Shown: positions 1 through 9,183, counted from the first letter of the stretch. The stretch is 64,000 bases of DNA from Xanthomonas sp. DAR 35659 (GCF_041242975.1 NZ_CP162488.1:2966001-3030000); one strand, 5' to 3'. Program-made: numbers and translations. The notes: a model not told the origin generated them from the sequence alone.

Positions 1-75
1 GCGCGCGGAAACGGCGCGGGTAGAACGGAGCACCACGGTCCGCGCGCGCGGACGATGGGAATGAGGCGCTGACAT
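1..75 (-). CDS. TonB-dependent receptor, N-terminal fragment (runs off left edge)
   Basis: Only the first 25 codons are inside the window, reading leftward from an ATG at 75-73. The leader reads MSAPHSHRPRARTVV and continues LRSTRAVSAR, which matches in layout the arginine-rich leader of the receptor at 449-3382. The ribosome-binding region is nearly the same in both genes: CCTGGGAGGGAAACACC here, CCTGGGAGGGAAGCATC there. The two genes also share a 33-bp upstream block. I infer a second outer-membrane receptor, probably a paralogue taking up a related carbohydrate. The rest of the gene cannot be seen, so the family call rests on the leader and upstream similarity only. Confidence 0.55.
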   Translation of the reverse strand, partial: MSAPHSHRPRARTVVLRSTRAVSAR

Positions 76-270
76 GGTGTTTCCCTCCCAGGACACATGT
101 ACATACGGGTTCGGCGATCGCGCCAAGGGCGCATCGCCATGTCGGTTGTGCGGGCGCACCTGCTGACGGGTGCTGGCCGCAAGTCCGGCGCGGCGGAGTG
201 CCGCTGCGCGCATGCGATCGAAGACATCGCGACTCGACCGTGAGAATAGGTGGCCGTAGACATGCCATCC

Positions 271-303
271 AATGAAATATTCACGGTTAGCTATACTTTT
301 TCC
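271..303 (-). promoter_or_regulatory. Shared upstream block, copy A
   Basis: This AT-rich 33-bp block starts AATGAAATATTCACG and ends CTATACTTTTTCC on the plus strand. It matches 28 of 33 positions of the block at 3565-3597. It lies about 196-228 nt upstream of the left-edge receptor start, nearly the same distance as its twin. A regulator-binding site, or a conserved promoter element, is the simplest reading; the bound protein is unknown. Confidence 0.55.
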
Positions 304-389
304 ACATACGAACGCCGACGCGACGCCGCAGCGTCATGGGCCAGCGGCATCGCCGGCCCGCATCGTCGCCGCGCTGCGGGTGCGCGCAC

Positions 390-420
390 AAAAAAGCCCG
401 CCTGCGCAACGCAGGCGGGC
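390..420 (-). terminator. Rho-independent terminator of the receptor gene
   Basis: There is a perfect 11-bp stem (GCCCGCCTGCG with CGCAGGCGGGC) around a 3-nt loop. On the minus strand it is followed by a run of T. It sits about 30 bp past the stop codon of the receptor at 449-3382. Confidence 0.9.
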
Positions 421-448
421 CAGGGAAACGGGAAGTGGTCGCGGCCGC

Positions 449-3382
449 TTACCAGTTGCCGCGCAGCACCAGCGAGTAGCGGCGGTCGTTGACGAACCAG
501 CTGCGCGTGTACAGATGGTTGTCGACCTCGCCGCCGGTGTAGGAGGTCGGCCCCATCAGCACCTTTGTTACGGTGTTGGTCAGGTTGTTGGCCTGGATGC
601 CGAGCTGCAGGTGCGGCGTGAAGCGATAGAACACCGAGGCGTCGAGCTGGCCGTAATCGTCCGACCAGGTCGGCAGCTTGGTCGAGACGTCGCTGGCGGT
701 CAGCAGATAGCGCGAGCGCCAGTTGTAGGCCAGGCGCACCGACAGCGGCCCCTTCTCGTAGATGCCGGCCAGGTTGTAGCTGCGCCGCGACAGGCCCTCC
801 AGCGGCAGGCTCACGCCGGTGACGGTGGTCTGCGTGTACGGATCGGTCGCCGAATTCACGCCACCGCTGCTGTCCACGAAGGTGAAGTTGGCATTGACGC
901 CGAACCCGCTCATCCATCCCGGCAGCGAGTCGAAGAACTGCGTGTAGCCGTATTCGAAGCCGCGGATGCGGCCCTTGGACATGTTGTACGGCCGCGTCAC
1001 CAGCCAGTCCTGGCCACCGTAGTTCTCGGTGACGGTCTGGTTGGAGAAGTAGTCCTTGACGCTCTTGTAGAACAGCGTCAGGTACATCATGTCGCTGGTA
1101 TCGAAGTACCACTCCAGCGCGGTGTCGTACTGGTTGGCCTTCATCGGCTTGAGGTTGGGATTGCCGGCGGTGCCGGTCCACTTGGAGACGCTGCCGTCGT
1201 CCTCGGTGGTCGCCGCCAGCAGCAGGTACGGCTGCAACTGCGTGTAGTCCGGCCGCGCCATCGCCTTGGACGCGGCGATGCGCCACTGCAGGGCATCGGA
1301 GAACTTGAAGCGCAGGTTGAAGCTGGGCAGCACGTTGGTGTAGCTGCCCTGCGCGCTATTGGGGAAATACTGACCCGTGTACTGGTCGCGCAGCGCCTGC
1401 GATCCCGCGCTGCCCGACAGATCCGGGAACTGGCCGTAGCCGTTGGCCTCGGTCTTGGTCTGCACCACGCGGATGCCGATGTTGCCGTCCACCGGCACGC
1501 CCAGCGCCTCGTCGTTGCCGAAGTACAGCACCGCGTAGGCGGCCTGGGTGCGTTCGAACTGGCGATTGGTGTCCTGCAACTGGTACTGGTCCGGCGCCCA
1601 GCCCGAGCCGCGCAGCGCGACGATCTGCTCGATCATCCGCGAGGTGCCGGCATAGTCCTTGACCGCCGCGTTGCTGGGGAAGTACAGCCGGTTGGGCACG
1701 TCGATCTTGCCGCGGAACAGGTTGGAGAACGAGGACAGCTGCGCGGCCGAGGTCATGTAGGTGGCCAGGTCGGCCAGGCCGGTGCCGTTCGCGGTGCCGG
1801 GAATGGTCGCCCAGTTGTCGCTGATCACGCCCCAGTTGTAGCCGGAGTTCTTGTTGGTCTGGGTGCGATCGGTGGCGCGGATGCCGGCGCGGAAGGTGCG
1901 CAGCCACGGATTGTCGTCGTAGGTGTATTCCAGGTCGAAGCGCGTGGCCAGCTCGCGGCCGCGGTTCTTCGCCAGGTGATCCATCGCCGCGCTCCAGAAA
2001 TAGTTGGAGGGGTTGGTGGTGTAGCTCGGGTCGGCGATCGACACCGACGGGTACTTGTTGCTCAGGTCGAAGGTCAGGCCAGGCAGGTAGATCGAACTGA
2101 ACAGGGTGAAGTCCAGTGCGTCGCTTTCCGAGCGCACCAGTTGCATGTCGCCGCGCACGGTGAGGTTGCTGGTGAGCTTGTGGCTGAAGCCGCCGGACAG
2201 GTCCGAGGTGGTGGTGCTCTGCTGCGCGTAGCGGTTGTCGGTATAGAAGCGCACGCCATCGTTGCCGGTGACGTTGCCGCGCCAGGAACTGGAGGCCGGC
2301 GAGCCGCTGACGAAGCGGCCGTCGGCGTCGTAGGTGAAGGTGGTGCCGGGCGCCGGGCCGATCGCGTTGGTGTCGTCGTTGAAGAACGCCGCGCGCTCCT
2401 GCCAGTTCATGTCGTAGGTGGAGCGCAGGTACTGCACGTAGAGCTCGGTGTCGTCGCTGGGCCGCCACTGGAACGCGCCGGCCACGCCCTTGCGCTTGCG
2501 TTCGAAGTCCAGCTGCCGCCAGTTGACGCCGCCGGGCACGTAGACCTTGTCGAAGGTGGTGCCGGCCAGCAGCGCCGGGTCGGTGCGGCGCACGAACGGC
2601 TCGACCTGGATGCCGTCGCTGCGCGTGGCCAGTTCCGAATAGGCCACGTCCAGCATCAGGCCCATTTCGCCGACGCCGGTCTCCCAGCGATCGCTGAACA
2701 GGAACGAGCCGGACGGCTTGTAGGTCTTGCTGAAATCGCCGTAGTTCTCGTCGGCGGTGAAGCCGATCACCCGCCCCGGCTGGTCGAACGGCATGCGCGT
2801 GCGCAGGTTGACCGTGCCGCCGAGGCCGCCTTCGATGATCTCGGCCGACGGATTCTTGTACACGTCCACGCCGGCCATCAGTTCGGCCGGCACGTCCTCG
2901 AAGCTGAGCCCGCGGCCGCTGGCGGCGCTGAAGCTGTCGCGGCCGTTGAGTTCGCCGCGCACCTGGGTCATGCCGCGGATCATCACGCCGCTGCCTTCGG
3001 CGGAGAAATGGTCGGGGTCGTTGCGCGCCATGAAGTGGTCGATGGTGACGCCGCTGACCCGCTGCAGGGTCTCGGTGACGCTGCGGTCGGGCAGCGCGCC
3101 GATGTCCTCGGCGCTGACCGAATCGACGATCTGCTCGGCATCGTGCTTGATCGACTGCGACTTGATCAGGCTGGCGCGCACGCCCTTGACCTCGATCGCG
3201 TCGAGCTGGGTCACCGGATCGGCGCTCTTGGCCTTGGCGGCGTCGCTGGCGTCCTGCGCCATCGCCGATGCGCTCAACAGCAAGCCGATGCTCAAGGCCA
3301 TGGCCGAACGACGCAACACGCGGGTACCACGAACCGTTGCGGTCGGCGACGACGCCGGACCACGGTAATGACGCGATGACAT
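449..3382 (-). CDS. TonB-dependent receptor (carbohydrate-type outer-membrane transporter)
   Basis: A 977-residue outer-membrane receptor. The start is the ATG at 3382, because GGGAGG lies 8 nt upstream; an in-frame ATG 10 codons earlier lacks such a site. A long signal peptide with an arginine-rich front ends near Ala-Met-Ala/Gln at residue 42. A plug domain follows (roughly residues 60-200, with ALPDRSVTETLQRVSGV), then a long beta-barrel. The chain ends in Trp, as expected for an outer-membrane barrel. Overall layout fits the large receptors common in Xanthomonas and Caulobacter. Its position beside a galactonate catabolic operon suggests uptake of a galactose- or uronate-containing sugar; the substrate is inference. 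The left-edge receptor fragment looks like a paralogue. Confidence 0.93.
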   Translation of the reverse strand: MSSRHYRGPASSPTATVRGTRVLRRSAMALSIGLLLSASAMAQDASDAAKAKSADPVTQLDAIEVKGVRASLIKSQSIKHDAEQIVDSVSAEDIGALPDRSVTETLQRVSGVTIDHFMARNDPDHFSAEGSGVMIRGMTQVRGELNGRDSFSAASGRGLSFEDVPAELMAGVDVYKNPSAEIIEGGLGGTVNLRTRMPFDQPGRVIGFTADENYGDFSKTYKPSGSFLFSDRWETGVGEMGLMLDVAYSELATRSDGIQVEPFVRRTDPALLAGTTFDKVYVPGGVNWRQLDFERKRKGVAGAFQWRPSDDTELYVQYLRSTYDMNWQERAAFFNDDTNAIGPAPGTTFTYDADGRFVSGSPASSSWRGNVTGNDGVRFYTDNRYAQQSTTTSDLSGGFSHKLTSNLTVRGDMQLVRSESDALDFTLFSSIYLPGLTFDLSNKYPSVSIADPSYTTNPSNYFWSAAMDHLAKNRGRELATRFDLEYTYDDNPWLRTFRAGIRATDRTQTNKNSGYNWGVISDNWATIPGTANGTGLADLATYMTSAAQLSSFSNLFRGKIDVPNRLYFPSNAAVKDYAGTSRMIEQIVALRGSGWAPDQYQLQDTNRQFERTQAAYAVLYFGNDEALGVPVDGNIGIRVVQTKTEANGYGQFPDLSGSAGSQALRDQYTGQYFPNSAQGSYTNVLPSFNLRFKFSDALQWRIAASKAMARPDYTQLQPYLLLAATTEDDGSVSKWTGTAGNPNLKPMKANQYDTALEWYFDTSDMMYLTLFYKSVKDYFSNQTVTENYGGQDWLVTRPYNMSKGRIRGFEYGYTQFFDSLPGWMSGFGVNANFTFVDSSGGVNSATDPYTQTTVTGVSLPLEGLSRRSYNLAGIYEKGPLSVRLAYNWRSRYLLTASDVSTKLPTWSDDYGQLDASVFYRFTPHLQLGIQANNLTNTVTKVLMGPTSYTGGEVDNHLYTRSWFVNDRRYSLVLRGNW

Positions 3383-3748
3383 GATGCTTCCCTCCCAGGA
3401 GACATGACGCACGGTGGCGGTCGCGCGGGGCGCCGCCCTGCTGGTTGTAACGGCGATGAACCGGGGTCCGTGGCCGTATCGCTGACGTGGCGGCGCGCAC
3501 TGTGGAAAGCGGCACGTCTTCGGTCAGGATGGACGGAGCCTAGAAGTCAACTTCACGTTCAGCAAATGAAAAATTCACGCCGAGCTATATTTTTTCCGAC
3601 TAGCTCATTCAGCTGACCGCATAGCCCTGGCAACGAGTGGTCCTGGTGCCCATCGCGACCGCATGGACACGGCGACGACCAGCAACGCATGTGGGGCCGC
3701 GCCGCGTAGCGCAGCGCCATGCAGCGCCGCGCTATGCCAGCGCGGCGC
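3383..3748. other. Intergenic region upstream of the receptor
   Basis: This 366-bp gap carries the leader and probable promoter of the receptor, including the shared block at 3565-3597. The end of the LysR gene lies just beyond it. I see no gene or clear terminator here. Confidence 0.6.
3565..3597 (-). promoter_or_regulatory. Shared upstream block, copy B
   Basis: This is the twin of the block at 271-303: 28 of 33 bases are identical, and only positions 8, 16-18 and 26 differ. It lies about 183-215 nt upstream of the receptor start codon. A weaker relative lies at 4749-4776 in front of the LysR gene and sugar operon. Confidence 0.55.
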
Positions 3749-4708
3749 TCAACCCGGCGCGCGCTCCGGATACAGGCGCCGGGCCGCGTTGCGCAACGCC
3801 AGCAGGACGCGTTCGGCGCCCGGCGGCAGCAGGTAATCGCGACGGCGGATGATGCCGAACGATTCCATCCGCACGCCCAGCGCGATCGGCAGCACGGTCA
3901 GCAGCTTGGCCTGCACGTACGGCGCCACCGCTTCGGCCGGCAATGCCGCGAGCAGGTCGCTCCCGCGCAGCAGGCTGGTCATCACCGGCAACGACGAGGT
4001 CTCGATGACGTTCTGCGGCGTGGGGATGCCGTGTTCCATGAACATGGCATCCAGCCGCGCGCGCAGCACGCTCTCCACCGGCGGCAACACCCAGCCGTAG
4101 CGCCCCAGGTCGGCATGGCGCAGGTCGGCGCGCGCCGACAGCGGATGCCCGGCGCGCGCCACCGCCGAATGCGGCTCGTCGGCCAGCGGCTCGAATTCCA
4201 GTTCGTCGCTGCCGTACGGCCCGAGGATGCGGCCGATGACGATGTCCAACTGGCCGTCCAGCAGCTTGGCCACCAACGGCCGGCTGTAGTCCATCTCCAC
4301 CCGCACCAGCACGCCGGGGAACTCGCGCTTGACCTCGGCGATCGCCTGCGGGACCAGGTTGGTGCCCGGATTGACCACGGTGCCGATCGAGACCTGGCCC
4401 ATGCGTCCCTCGCGCAGCGCCGCGATCTCTTCCTGCGCGCGGCCGATCTCCGACATCGCCGCGCGCGCGCGGCGGATCAGCACCTGCCCGTACCAGGTCG
4501 GCTCCACCCCGCGCGCATGGCGCTCGAACAGCCGGACCCCGAGCAGGTCCTCCATCTCCGCCAGCAGCTTGGACGCCGCCGGCTGGGTCATGCTCGCCGC
4601 CTCGGCCGCGCGCAGCACCGAGCGATGTTCGTGCAATTGCAGCAGCAACAGCAGGTGGCGGGTCTTCAGGCGGGCGGCGTTGAACCAGGGATTGGCGGAA
4701 GCGGTCAT
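3749..4708 (-). CDS. LysR-family transcriptional regulator of the galactonate locus
   Basis: A 319-residue LysR-type regulator. The winged-helix DNA-binding part is at residues 15-75 (SVLRAAEAASMTQPAASKLL, then GVRLFERHARG), followed by an effector-binding domain from about residue 95. It is divergent from the galactonate operon, the usual layout for a LysR protein controlling its neighbour. It resembles the sugar-acid and galactose LysR regulators of proteobacteria (GbpR/GguR type), but that subfamily is inferred from context. The intergenic space holds an AT-rich block related to those upstream of the two receptors, so this protein is the best candidate to control all of them. Confidence 0.9.
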   Translation of the reverse strand: MTASANPWFNAARLKTRHLLLLLQLHEHRSVLRAAEAASMTQPAASKLLAEMEDLLGVRLFERHARGVEPTWYGQVLIRRARAAMSEIGRAQEEIAALREGRMGQVSIGTVVNPGTNLVPQAIAEVKREFPGVLVRVEMDYSRPLVAKLLDGQLDIVIGRILGPYGSDELEFEPLADEPHSAVARAGHPLSARADLRHADLGRYGWVLPPVESVLRARLDAMFMEHGIPTPQNVIETSSLPVMTSLLRGSDLLAALPAEAVAPYVQAKLLTVLPIALGVRMESFGIIRRRDYLLPPGAERVLLALRNAARRLYPERAPG

Positions 4709-5030
4709 GGGGGCGAGGTCCTGAAAGGTCTGGATGCGTATTCACCGAGGGAATAGCATATGGCTAAAATTTCATTTGCCGTGCATATCTTCACACGCGC
4801 AGGCTATCGGCCAATCGCGGCTGCGGCCGCGGTCCGTCCCACTGCCACACCCCGCCTCGTACCGGCGCCGGCGCACGCCGACATCGATGGGCCGGACGCT
4901 CCGCCAGCGCGACCACCGCCGGCGCGCGCCGCGTTCGTCGCCAAACGGGACGGCCGCCCGGCACCGCGTCCCACCGCGCGCGGGCGACATCGTGGTGGAC
5001 GCCTTCCGTTGCCCGCTGCCAGGTAAGCCG
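4709..5030. other. Divergent promoter region, LysR regulator / galactonate operon
   Basis: The 322-bp gap carries the related regulatory block at 4749-4776. An open frame runs through it into the aldolase, but its composition and lack of family similarity argue that it is untranslated. The aldolase proper starts at 5031. Confidence 0.6.
4749..4776. promoter_or_regulatory. Shared upstream block, weaker copy C
   Basis: Read on the minus strand this begins AATGAAATTTTAGCC and ends GCTATTCCC, so it keeps the AATGAAA start and the GCTAT core of copies A and B but is shorter. On the plus strand it has TAGC and GCTA half-sites five bases apart. The position, 41 bp from the LysR start, would suit autoregulation and operon control by that protein. 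This is inference from similarity and position. Confidence 0.4.
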
Positions 5031-5651
5031 ATGTCCGCCCTGTCCCCGTTCCAGCTTCCCCTGATCGCGATCCTGCGCGGCATCGCCCCCGACGAGGTGC
5101 TGGCGCACGTCGGCGCGCTGGCCGAGGCCGGCTACGACGCGATCGAGATCCCGCTCAACTCGCCGCGCTGGGAAACCAGCATCGGCGCCGCCGCGCAGGC
5201 CTTCGGCCAGCGCTGCTGGATCGGCGGCGGCACGGTGCTGACGATCGCCGAGGTCGACACCCTCGCCGACCTCGGCGCGCGCTTCATCGTCACCCCCAAC
5301 ACGCGGCCGCCGGTGATCCGCCACGCGGTCGCGCGCGGCCTGCAGGTGGTGGCCGGCTTCGCCACCGCCACCGAAGCGTTCGACGCGCTCGACGCCGGCG
5401 CGCAGATGCTCAAGCTGTTCCCCGCCGCCACCTACGGCCCCGGCCACCTGCGCGCGCTGCGCGCGGTGCTGCCGGCGACGGTGCCGCTGTTCGTGGTCGG
5501 CGGCGTCAGCACCGACACTCTGGGCAGCTATCTGGCGGCTGGCGCGCTCGGCGCCGGCATCGGCGGCGAGCTGTACCGGCCCGGCCAGGCGCTCGCACAG
5601 ACCCGGGCGCAGGCCGCCGCCTTCCGCCAAGCCTATCTGGACCACGCATGA
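5031..5651 (+). CDS. dgoA: 2-dehydro-3-deoxy-6-phosphogalactonate aldolase
   Basis: A 206-residue class I aldolase of the KDPG/KDPGal family. It would split 2-dehydro-3-deoxy-6-phosphogalactonate into pyruvate and glyceraldehyde 3-phosphate, the last step of the De Ley-Doudoroff route. Family signatures are [25 protein letters not shown] and the Schiff-base lysine in MLKLFPA. The start at 5031 gives the normal family length and has AGGTAAG just upstream. The stop overlaps the start of the dehydratase gene by 4 bases (ATGA), showing tight coupling. The KDPGal rather than KDPG substrate is taken from the neighbouring genes. Confidence 0.93.
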   Translation: MSALSPFQLPLIAILRGIAPDEVLAHVGALAEAGYDAIEIPLNSPRWETSIGAAAQAFGQRCWIGGGTVLTIAEVDTLADLGARFIVTPNTRPPVIRHAVARGLQVVAGFATATEAFDALDAGAQMLKLFPAATYGPGHLRALRAVLPATVPLFVVGGVSTDTLGSYLAAGALGAGIGGELYRPGQALAQTRAQAAAFRQAYLDHA

Positions 5652-6799
5652 AGATCGTCCGCCTCACCACCTACCACGCCGCGCCGCGCTGGCTGTTCCT
5701 GAAGATCGAGACCGACGAGGGCATCACCGGCTGGGGCGAACCGGTCATCGAAGGCCGCGCGCGCAGCGTCGACGCCGCGGTGCACGAACTCGGCGGCTAC
5801 CTGATCGGCAAGGACCCGGCGCGGATCAACGACCTGTGGCAGCTGCTGTACCGCAGCGGCTTCTACCGCGGCGGGCCGATCCTGATGAGCGCCATCGCCG
5901 GCATCGACCAGGCGCTGTGGGACATCAAGGGCAAGACCCTGGGCGTGCCGGTGTACGAACTGCTCGGCGGCCTGGTGCGCGACCGCATGAAGACCTACCG
6001 CTGGGTCGGCGGCGACCGCCCGGCGGCGACCATCGCGCAGATCCAGGGCTACCGCGAGCTGGGCTTCGACACCTTCAAGTTCAACGGCACCGAGGAGATG
6101 AAGCTGATCGACGGGCCGCGCGCGGTGGACGCGGCGCTGGCCAAGGTCGCGCAGATCCGCGAGGCGTTCGGCACCAGCATCGACTTCGGCATCGACTTCC
6201 ACGGCCGCGTCGCCGCGCCGATGGCACGCGTGCTGCTGCGCGAACTGGAGCCGTTCAAGCCGCTGTTCGTCGAGGAACCGGTGCTGCCGGAACTGGCCGA
6301 GTACTACCCGCGCCTGGCCGCGTCCACGCCGATCCCGCTGGCCGCCGGCGAACGCATGTTCTCGCGCTTCGATTTCAAGCCGGTGCTGCAGGCCGGCGGC
6401 CTGTCGCTGCTGCAGCCGGACCTGTCGCACGCCGGCGGCATCACCGAATGCCTGAAGATCGCCAGCATGGCCGACGCCTACGACGTGGGCCTGGCGCCGC
6501 ACTGCCCGCTCGGCCCGGTCGCGCTGGCCGCCTGCCTGCAGGTGGATTTCGTCTCGCACAACGCGGTGCTGCAGGAACAGAGCATCGGCATCCACTACAA
6601 CGAAGGCGCCGACCTGCTCGACTACGTGATCAACAAGGACGACTTCGCCTGCGACGACAGCGGTAGCATTGCCGCCCTGCCCAAGCCCGGCCTGGGCGTG
6701 GAAATCGACGAGGAGCGCCTGCGCCATGCCCACCAGAACCCACCCGACTGGCACAACCCCGTCTGGCGCCACGCCGACGGCAGCATCGCCGAATGGTGA
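5648..6799 (+). CDS. dgoD: D-galactonate dehydratase
   Basis: A 383-residue enolase-superfamily enzyme that would dehydrate D-galactonate to 2-dehydro-3-deoxygalactonate. The N-terminal capping domain is followed by the barrel with the metal-ligand motifs in order: IDFHG (Asp), FVEEPV (Glu) and AAGERMF (Glu). The catalytic His lies in LAPHCPLGP. Length and motifs fit DgoD closely. It sits second in the operon, overlapping the aldolase by 4 bases and followed 4 bases later by the lactonase. Confidence 0.95.
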   Translation: MKIVRLTTYHAAPRWLFLKIETDEGITGWGEPVIEGRARSVDAAVHELGGYLIGKDPARINDLWQLLYRSGFYRGGPILMSAIAGIDQALWDIKGKTLGVPVYELLGGLVRDRMKTYRWVGGDRPAATIAQIQGYRELGFDTFKFNGTEEMKLIDGPRAVDAALAKVAQIREAFGTSIDFGIDFHGRVAAPMARVLLRELEPFKPLFVEEPVLPELAEYYPRLAASTPIPLAAGERMFSRFDFKPVLQAGGLSLLQPDLSHAGGITECLKIASMADAYDVGLAPHCPLGPVALAACLQVDFVSHNAVLQEQSIGIHYNEGADLLDYVINKDDFACDDSGSIAALPKPGLGVEIDEERLRHAHQNPPDWHNPVWRHADGSIAEW

Positions 6800-6803
6800 G
6801 CCG

Positions 6804-7727
6804 ATGAGCGCGACGCCAGCGCCGGCGCACACCGCCACGCTCGCCTTGGACAGCCGCTGCACCCACGGCGAAGGCGTGGTCTGGTGCGAACGTCGGCAGG
6901 TGCTGTTCTGGGTCGACATCGACGGGCGCCAGCTGTGGCGGCACGATCCGGCCAGCGGCGCCACCCGCCACTGGGCCCTGCCCGACCGCCCCGGCTGCCT
7001 GGGCCTGTACGACGACGGCCGCCTGCTGCTGGCGCTGGCCAAGGGCGTGTACGCCGCCGATCCCGACGCCAGCCCCGACCAGGCCGGCGAACTGCCGCTG
7101 CACAAGCTGGCCGACCTGGAACCCGAGCGCGACGACACCCGCAGCAACGACGGCCGCGCCGACCGCCACGGCAACTTCGTGTTCGGCACCATGAGCGAGC
7201 GCGCCGACCAGGCGCCGGTCGGCAGCTTCTACCAGTGGTCCACGCGCCACGGCCTGCGCCGCCTGCCGCTGCCGGGCGTGGCCATTCCCAACGCGATCTG
7301 CTTCAGCGCCGACGGCCGCACCCTGTACTACTGCGACTCGGTGCGTCCGCAGATCCTGTGCTGCGACTACGACCCGATCGCTGCGCAGACCAGCAACAGC
7401 CGCGTGTTCGCCGAGCTCGACCATCCCGGCGCCGAACCCGACGGCGCCATCGTCGATGCCGAAGGCCACCTGTGGAACGCGCAATGGCGCGCCTGGCGCG
7501 TGGTCCGCTACCGGCCCGACGGCAGTATCGAGCGCCGCGTCGCGCTGCCGGTCAAGCATCCCACCTGCCCCGCGCTGGGCGGCGCCGACGGCCGCACGCT
7601 GTACCTGAGCACCTCGCGCATCGACCATGCCGACGACGAGCTGGCGCGCACCCCGCAGGCCGGCGGCCTGTTCGTCGCGGCGGTCGGCATCGCCGGCCTG
7701 CCGGAAGGACGCATCGCCAGCGCATGA
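6804..7727 (+). CDS. SMP-30/gluconolactonase-family sugar lactonase
   Basis: A 307-residue six-bladed propeller lactonase. Metal-binding signatures are the Glu in THGEGVVW, the Asn-Asp in RSNDGRAD and the IPNAICFSADG motif with a later Asp in YYCDS. In this setting it probably opens galactono-1,4-lactone (or another aldonolactone) to feed the dehydratase. The ATG at 6804 is preferred over upstream starts because it lies 4 bases after the dehydratase stop and matches the family N-terminus. It overlaps the kinase start by 4 bases. No sugar dehydrogenase that would make the lactone is visible in the window. Confidence 0.9.
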   Translation: MSATPAPAHTATLALDSRCTHGEGVVWCERRQVLFWVDIDGRQLWRHDPASGATRHWALPDRPGCLGLYDDGRLLLALAKGVYAADPDASPDQAGELPLHKLADLEPERDDTRSNDGRADRHGNFVFGTMSERADQAPVGSFYQWSTRHGLRRLPLPGVAIPNAICFSADGRTLYYCDSVRPQILCCDYDPIAAQTSNSRVFAELDHPGAEPDGAIVDAEGHLWNAQWRAWRVVRYRPDGSIERRVALPVKHPTCPALGGADGRTLYLSTSRIDHADDELARTPQAGGLFVAAVGIAGLPEGRIASA

Positions 7728-8623
7728 TCGCCATCGATTGGGGCACCAGCAGCCTGCGCGGCTACCGCCTGGCGGCCGACGGCCGCGTGCTCGCGCAACG
7801 CCGCAGCGACCAGGGCATCGGTGCCAGCCAGGGCCGTTTCGCCGCCACCCTGGCGGCGTTGATCGACGGCTGGCCGGGCGACGTCGTGCTGTGCGGCATG
7901 ATCGGCAGCCGCAACGGCTGGATCGAACTGCCGTACGTGCCCTGCCCGGCCGACGCCGCGGCGCTGGCCGCGGCGATGCAGCCGCTGCAGGACCCCGCCC
8001 TGCCCGGGCGCACGCTGTGGTTCGTGCCCGGCGTGGCCAGCAGCGCCGAGGCGGTCCCGGACGTGATGCGCGGCGAGGAGACCCAACTGATCGGGCTGCT
8101 CGACGTCCTCGCGCAGGAGGCGCAGGGCGTCGGCCGCCACAGCGTGTGCCTGCCCGGCACCCACAGCAAATGGGTCGATCTGCAACACGGCCGCATCGCC
8201 GCCCTGGCGACGATGATGACCGGCGAGTTGTACGCGCTGCTGCGCCAGCACAGCCTGCTGGCGCGGCTGATGGAGGCCGACGACGCGCACTTCGACAGCG
8301 CCGGCTTCGACGCCGGCCTGCAGCGCAGCGGCGAACCCGGCGGGCTGCTGCACCACCTGTTCGGCGTGCGCAGCCTGGGCCTGTTCGAGCGCCTGAGCGC
8401 GGCCGCGGCGCCGTCCTACCTGTCCGGCCTGCTGATCGGCCACGAACTGCGCGCGCGCCTGCCACTGGCGCCGCAGGTGCACCTGATCGGTGGCAGCGGC
8501 CTGCTGGACCGCTACGCGCATGCGCTGCACGCGCTGGGCAGCCGGGCCCAGGCCCACCCGGAAGACCTCGCCGCGCGCGGCCTGTACCGCCTGGCGCGGC
8601 AGCGCGGCGGCATCGCCGACTGA
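7724..8623 (+). CDS. dgoK: 2-dehydro-3-deoxygalactonokinase
   Basis: A 299-residue sugar-acid kinase of the DgoK family, which uses ATP to phosphorylate 2-dehydro-3-deoxygalactonate before aldol cleavage. The N-terminus carries the phosphate-binding motif IAIDWGTSSLRGYRL; a GTHSKWV motif and a C-terminal IGGSGLLDRY match the family. The start at 7724 overlaps the lactonase stop (ATGA). It is the last gene of the operon, so the pathway order in the operon is aldolase, dehydratase, lactonase, kinase. Confidence 0.93.
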   Translation: MIAIDWGTSSLRGYRLAADGRVLAQRRSDQGIGASQGRFAATLAALIDGWPGDVVLCGMIGSRNGWIELPYVPCPADAAALAAAMQPLQDPALPGRTLWFVPGVASSAEAVPDVMRGEETQLIGLLDVLAQEAQGVGRHSVCLPGTHSKWVDLQHGRIAALATMMTGELYALLRQHSLLARLMEADDAHFDSAGFDAGLQRSGEPGGLLHHLFGVRSLGLFERLSAAAAPSYLSGLLIGHELRARLPLAPQVHLIGGSGLLDRYAHALHALGSRAQAHPEDLAARGLYRLARQRGGIAD

Positions 8624-8754
8624 GCGGGTGGGTGGCGGCCGACGCCCGGCGCCGCCATAGCCGCGCGCCGGTCCGTCGCTCCACCGAACCACGCCGTCTC
8701 CACGCAGCGGCGCCGACTGCTTTAGAATTGCCCGGTTAATCGCCGGATCGAACC

Positions 8755-9078
8755 ATGCCTTTCGTCGTCACCGAAAACTGCATCAAGTGCAAATACACCG
8801 ACTGCGTGGAAGTGTGCCCCGTGGATTGCTTCCACGCCGGCCCGAACTTCCTGGTGATCGATCCGGACGAATGCATCGACTGCACCCTGTGCGAGCCGGA
8901 ATGCCCGGCCAACGCCATCTATCCCGAGGACGACGTGCCGGCCGGCCAGGAAGGCTTCGTCGCGCTCAACGCGGAACTGGCCAAGGCCTGGCCGGTGCTG
9001 ACCACGCGTCAGGAGCCGCTGCCCGACGCCGCCGACTGGGACGGCAAGCCGAACAAGCTGCCGCTGCTGCAGAAGTAA
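8755..9078 (+). CDS. fdxA: 7Fe ferredoxin (FdxA type)
   Basis: A 107-residue soluble electron carrier. By comparison with Azotobacter-type 7Fe ferredoxins, Cys9, Cys17 and Cys50 would hold a [3Fe-4S] cluster and Cys21, Cys40, Cys43 and Cys46 a [4Fe-4S] cluster. The motifs [12 protein letters not shown] and CVEVCPVDC are intact. A C-terminal extension of about 40 residues is typical of this subfamily. It stands alone, with a repeat pair after the stop. Confidence 0.95.
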   Translation: MPFVVTENCIKCKYTDCVEVCPVDCFHAGPNFLVIDPDECIDCTLCEPECPANAIYPEDDVPAGQEGFVALNAELAKAWPVLTTRQEPLPDAADWDGKPNKLPLLQK

Positions 9079-9116
9079 CGGGCGCGCGCCTTCGGCCCTC
9101 GGCGGCCAGCGGCTGT

Positions 9117-9183
9117 TGTAGGAGCGGCTTCAGCCGCGACAGGCTCCATCGGTAAAGCGGTCGCGGCTGAAGCCGCTCCTACA
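9117..9183. repeat. REP-like inverted pair (GGAGCGGCTTCAGCCGCGAC)
   Basis: A 24-bp unit at 9117-9140 and its exact reverse complement at 9160-9183, separated by 19 bp, would fold into a long hairpin. The same unit recurs singly or degenerated at 31319, 39909 and 53890, so this is a dispersed intergenic repeat, here just downstream of fdxA. Confidence 0.9.

Larger units (their letters stand above)
76..448. other. Intergenic region between two receptor genes
   Basis: This 373-bp gap holds the upstream region of the left-edge receptor, including the shared regulatory block at 271-303, and the terminator of the second receptor at 390-420. I see no convincing coding sequence in it. Confidence 0.6.

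Noticed and set aside
272..3379. A 1035-codon open frame on the plus strand opposite the TonB-dependent receptor
   Set aside because: It is the antisense shadow of a real receptor gene in GC-rich DNA; its product is repetitive in Val, Ala, Gly and Arg and matches no family.
4734..5030. In-frame N-terminal extension of the KDPGal aldolase
   Set aside because: The extra 99 codons have no family match and overlap the divergent promoter; the aldolase from 5031 has normal length and a ribosome site.
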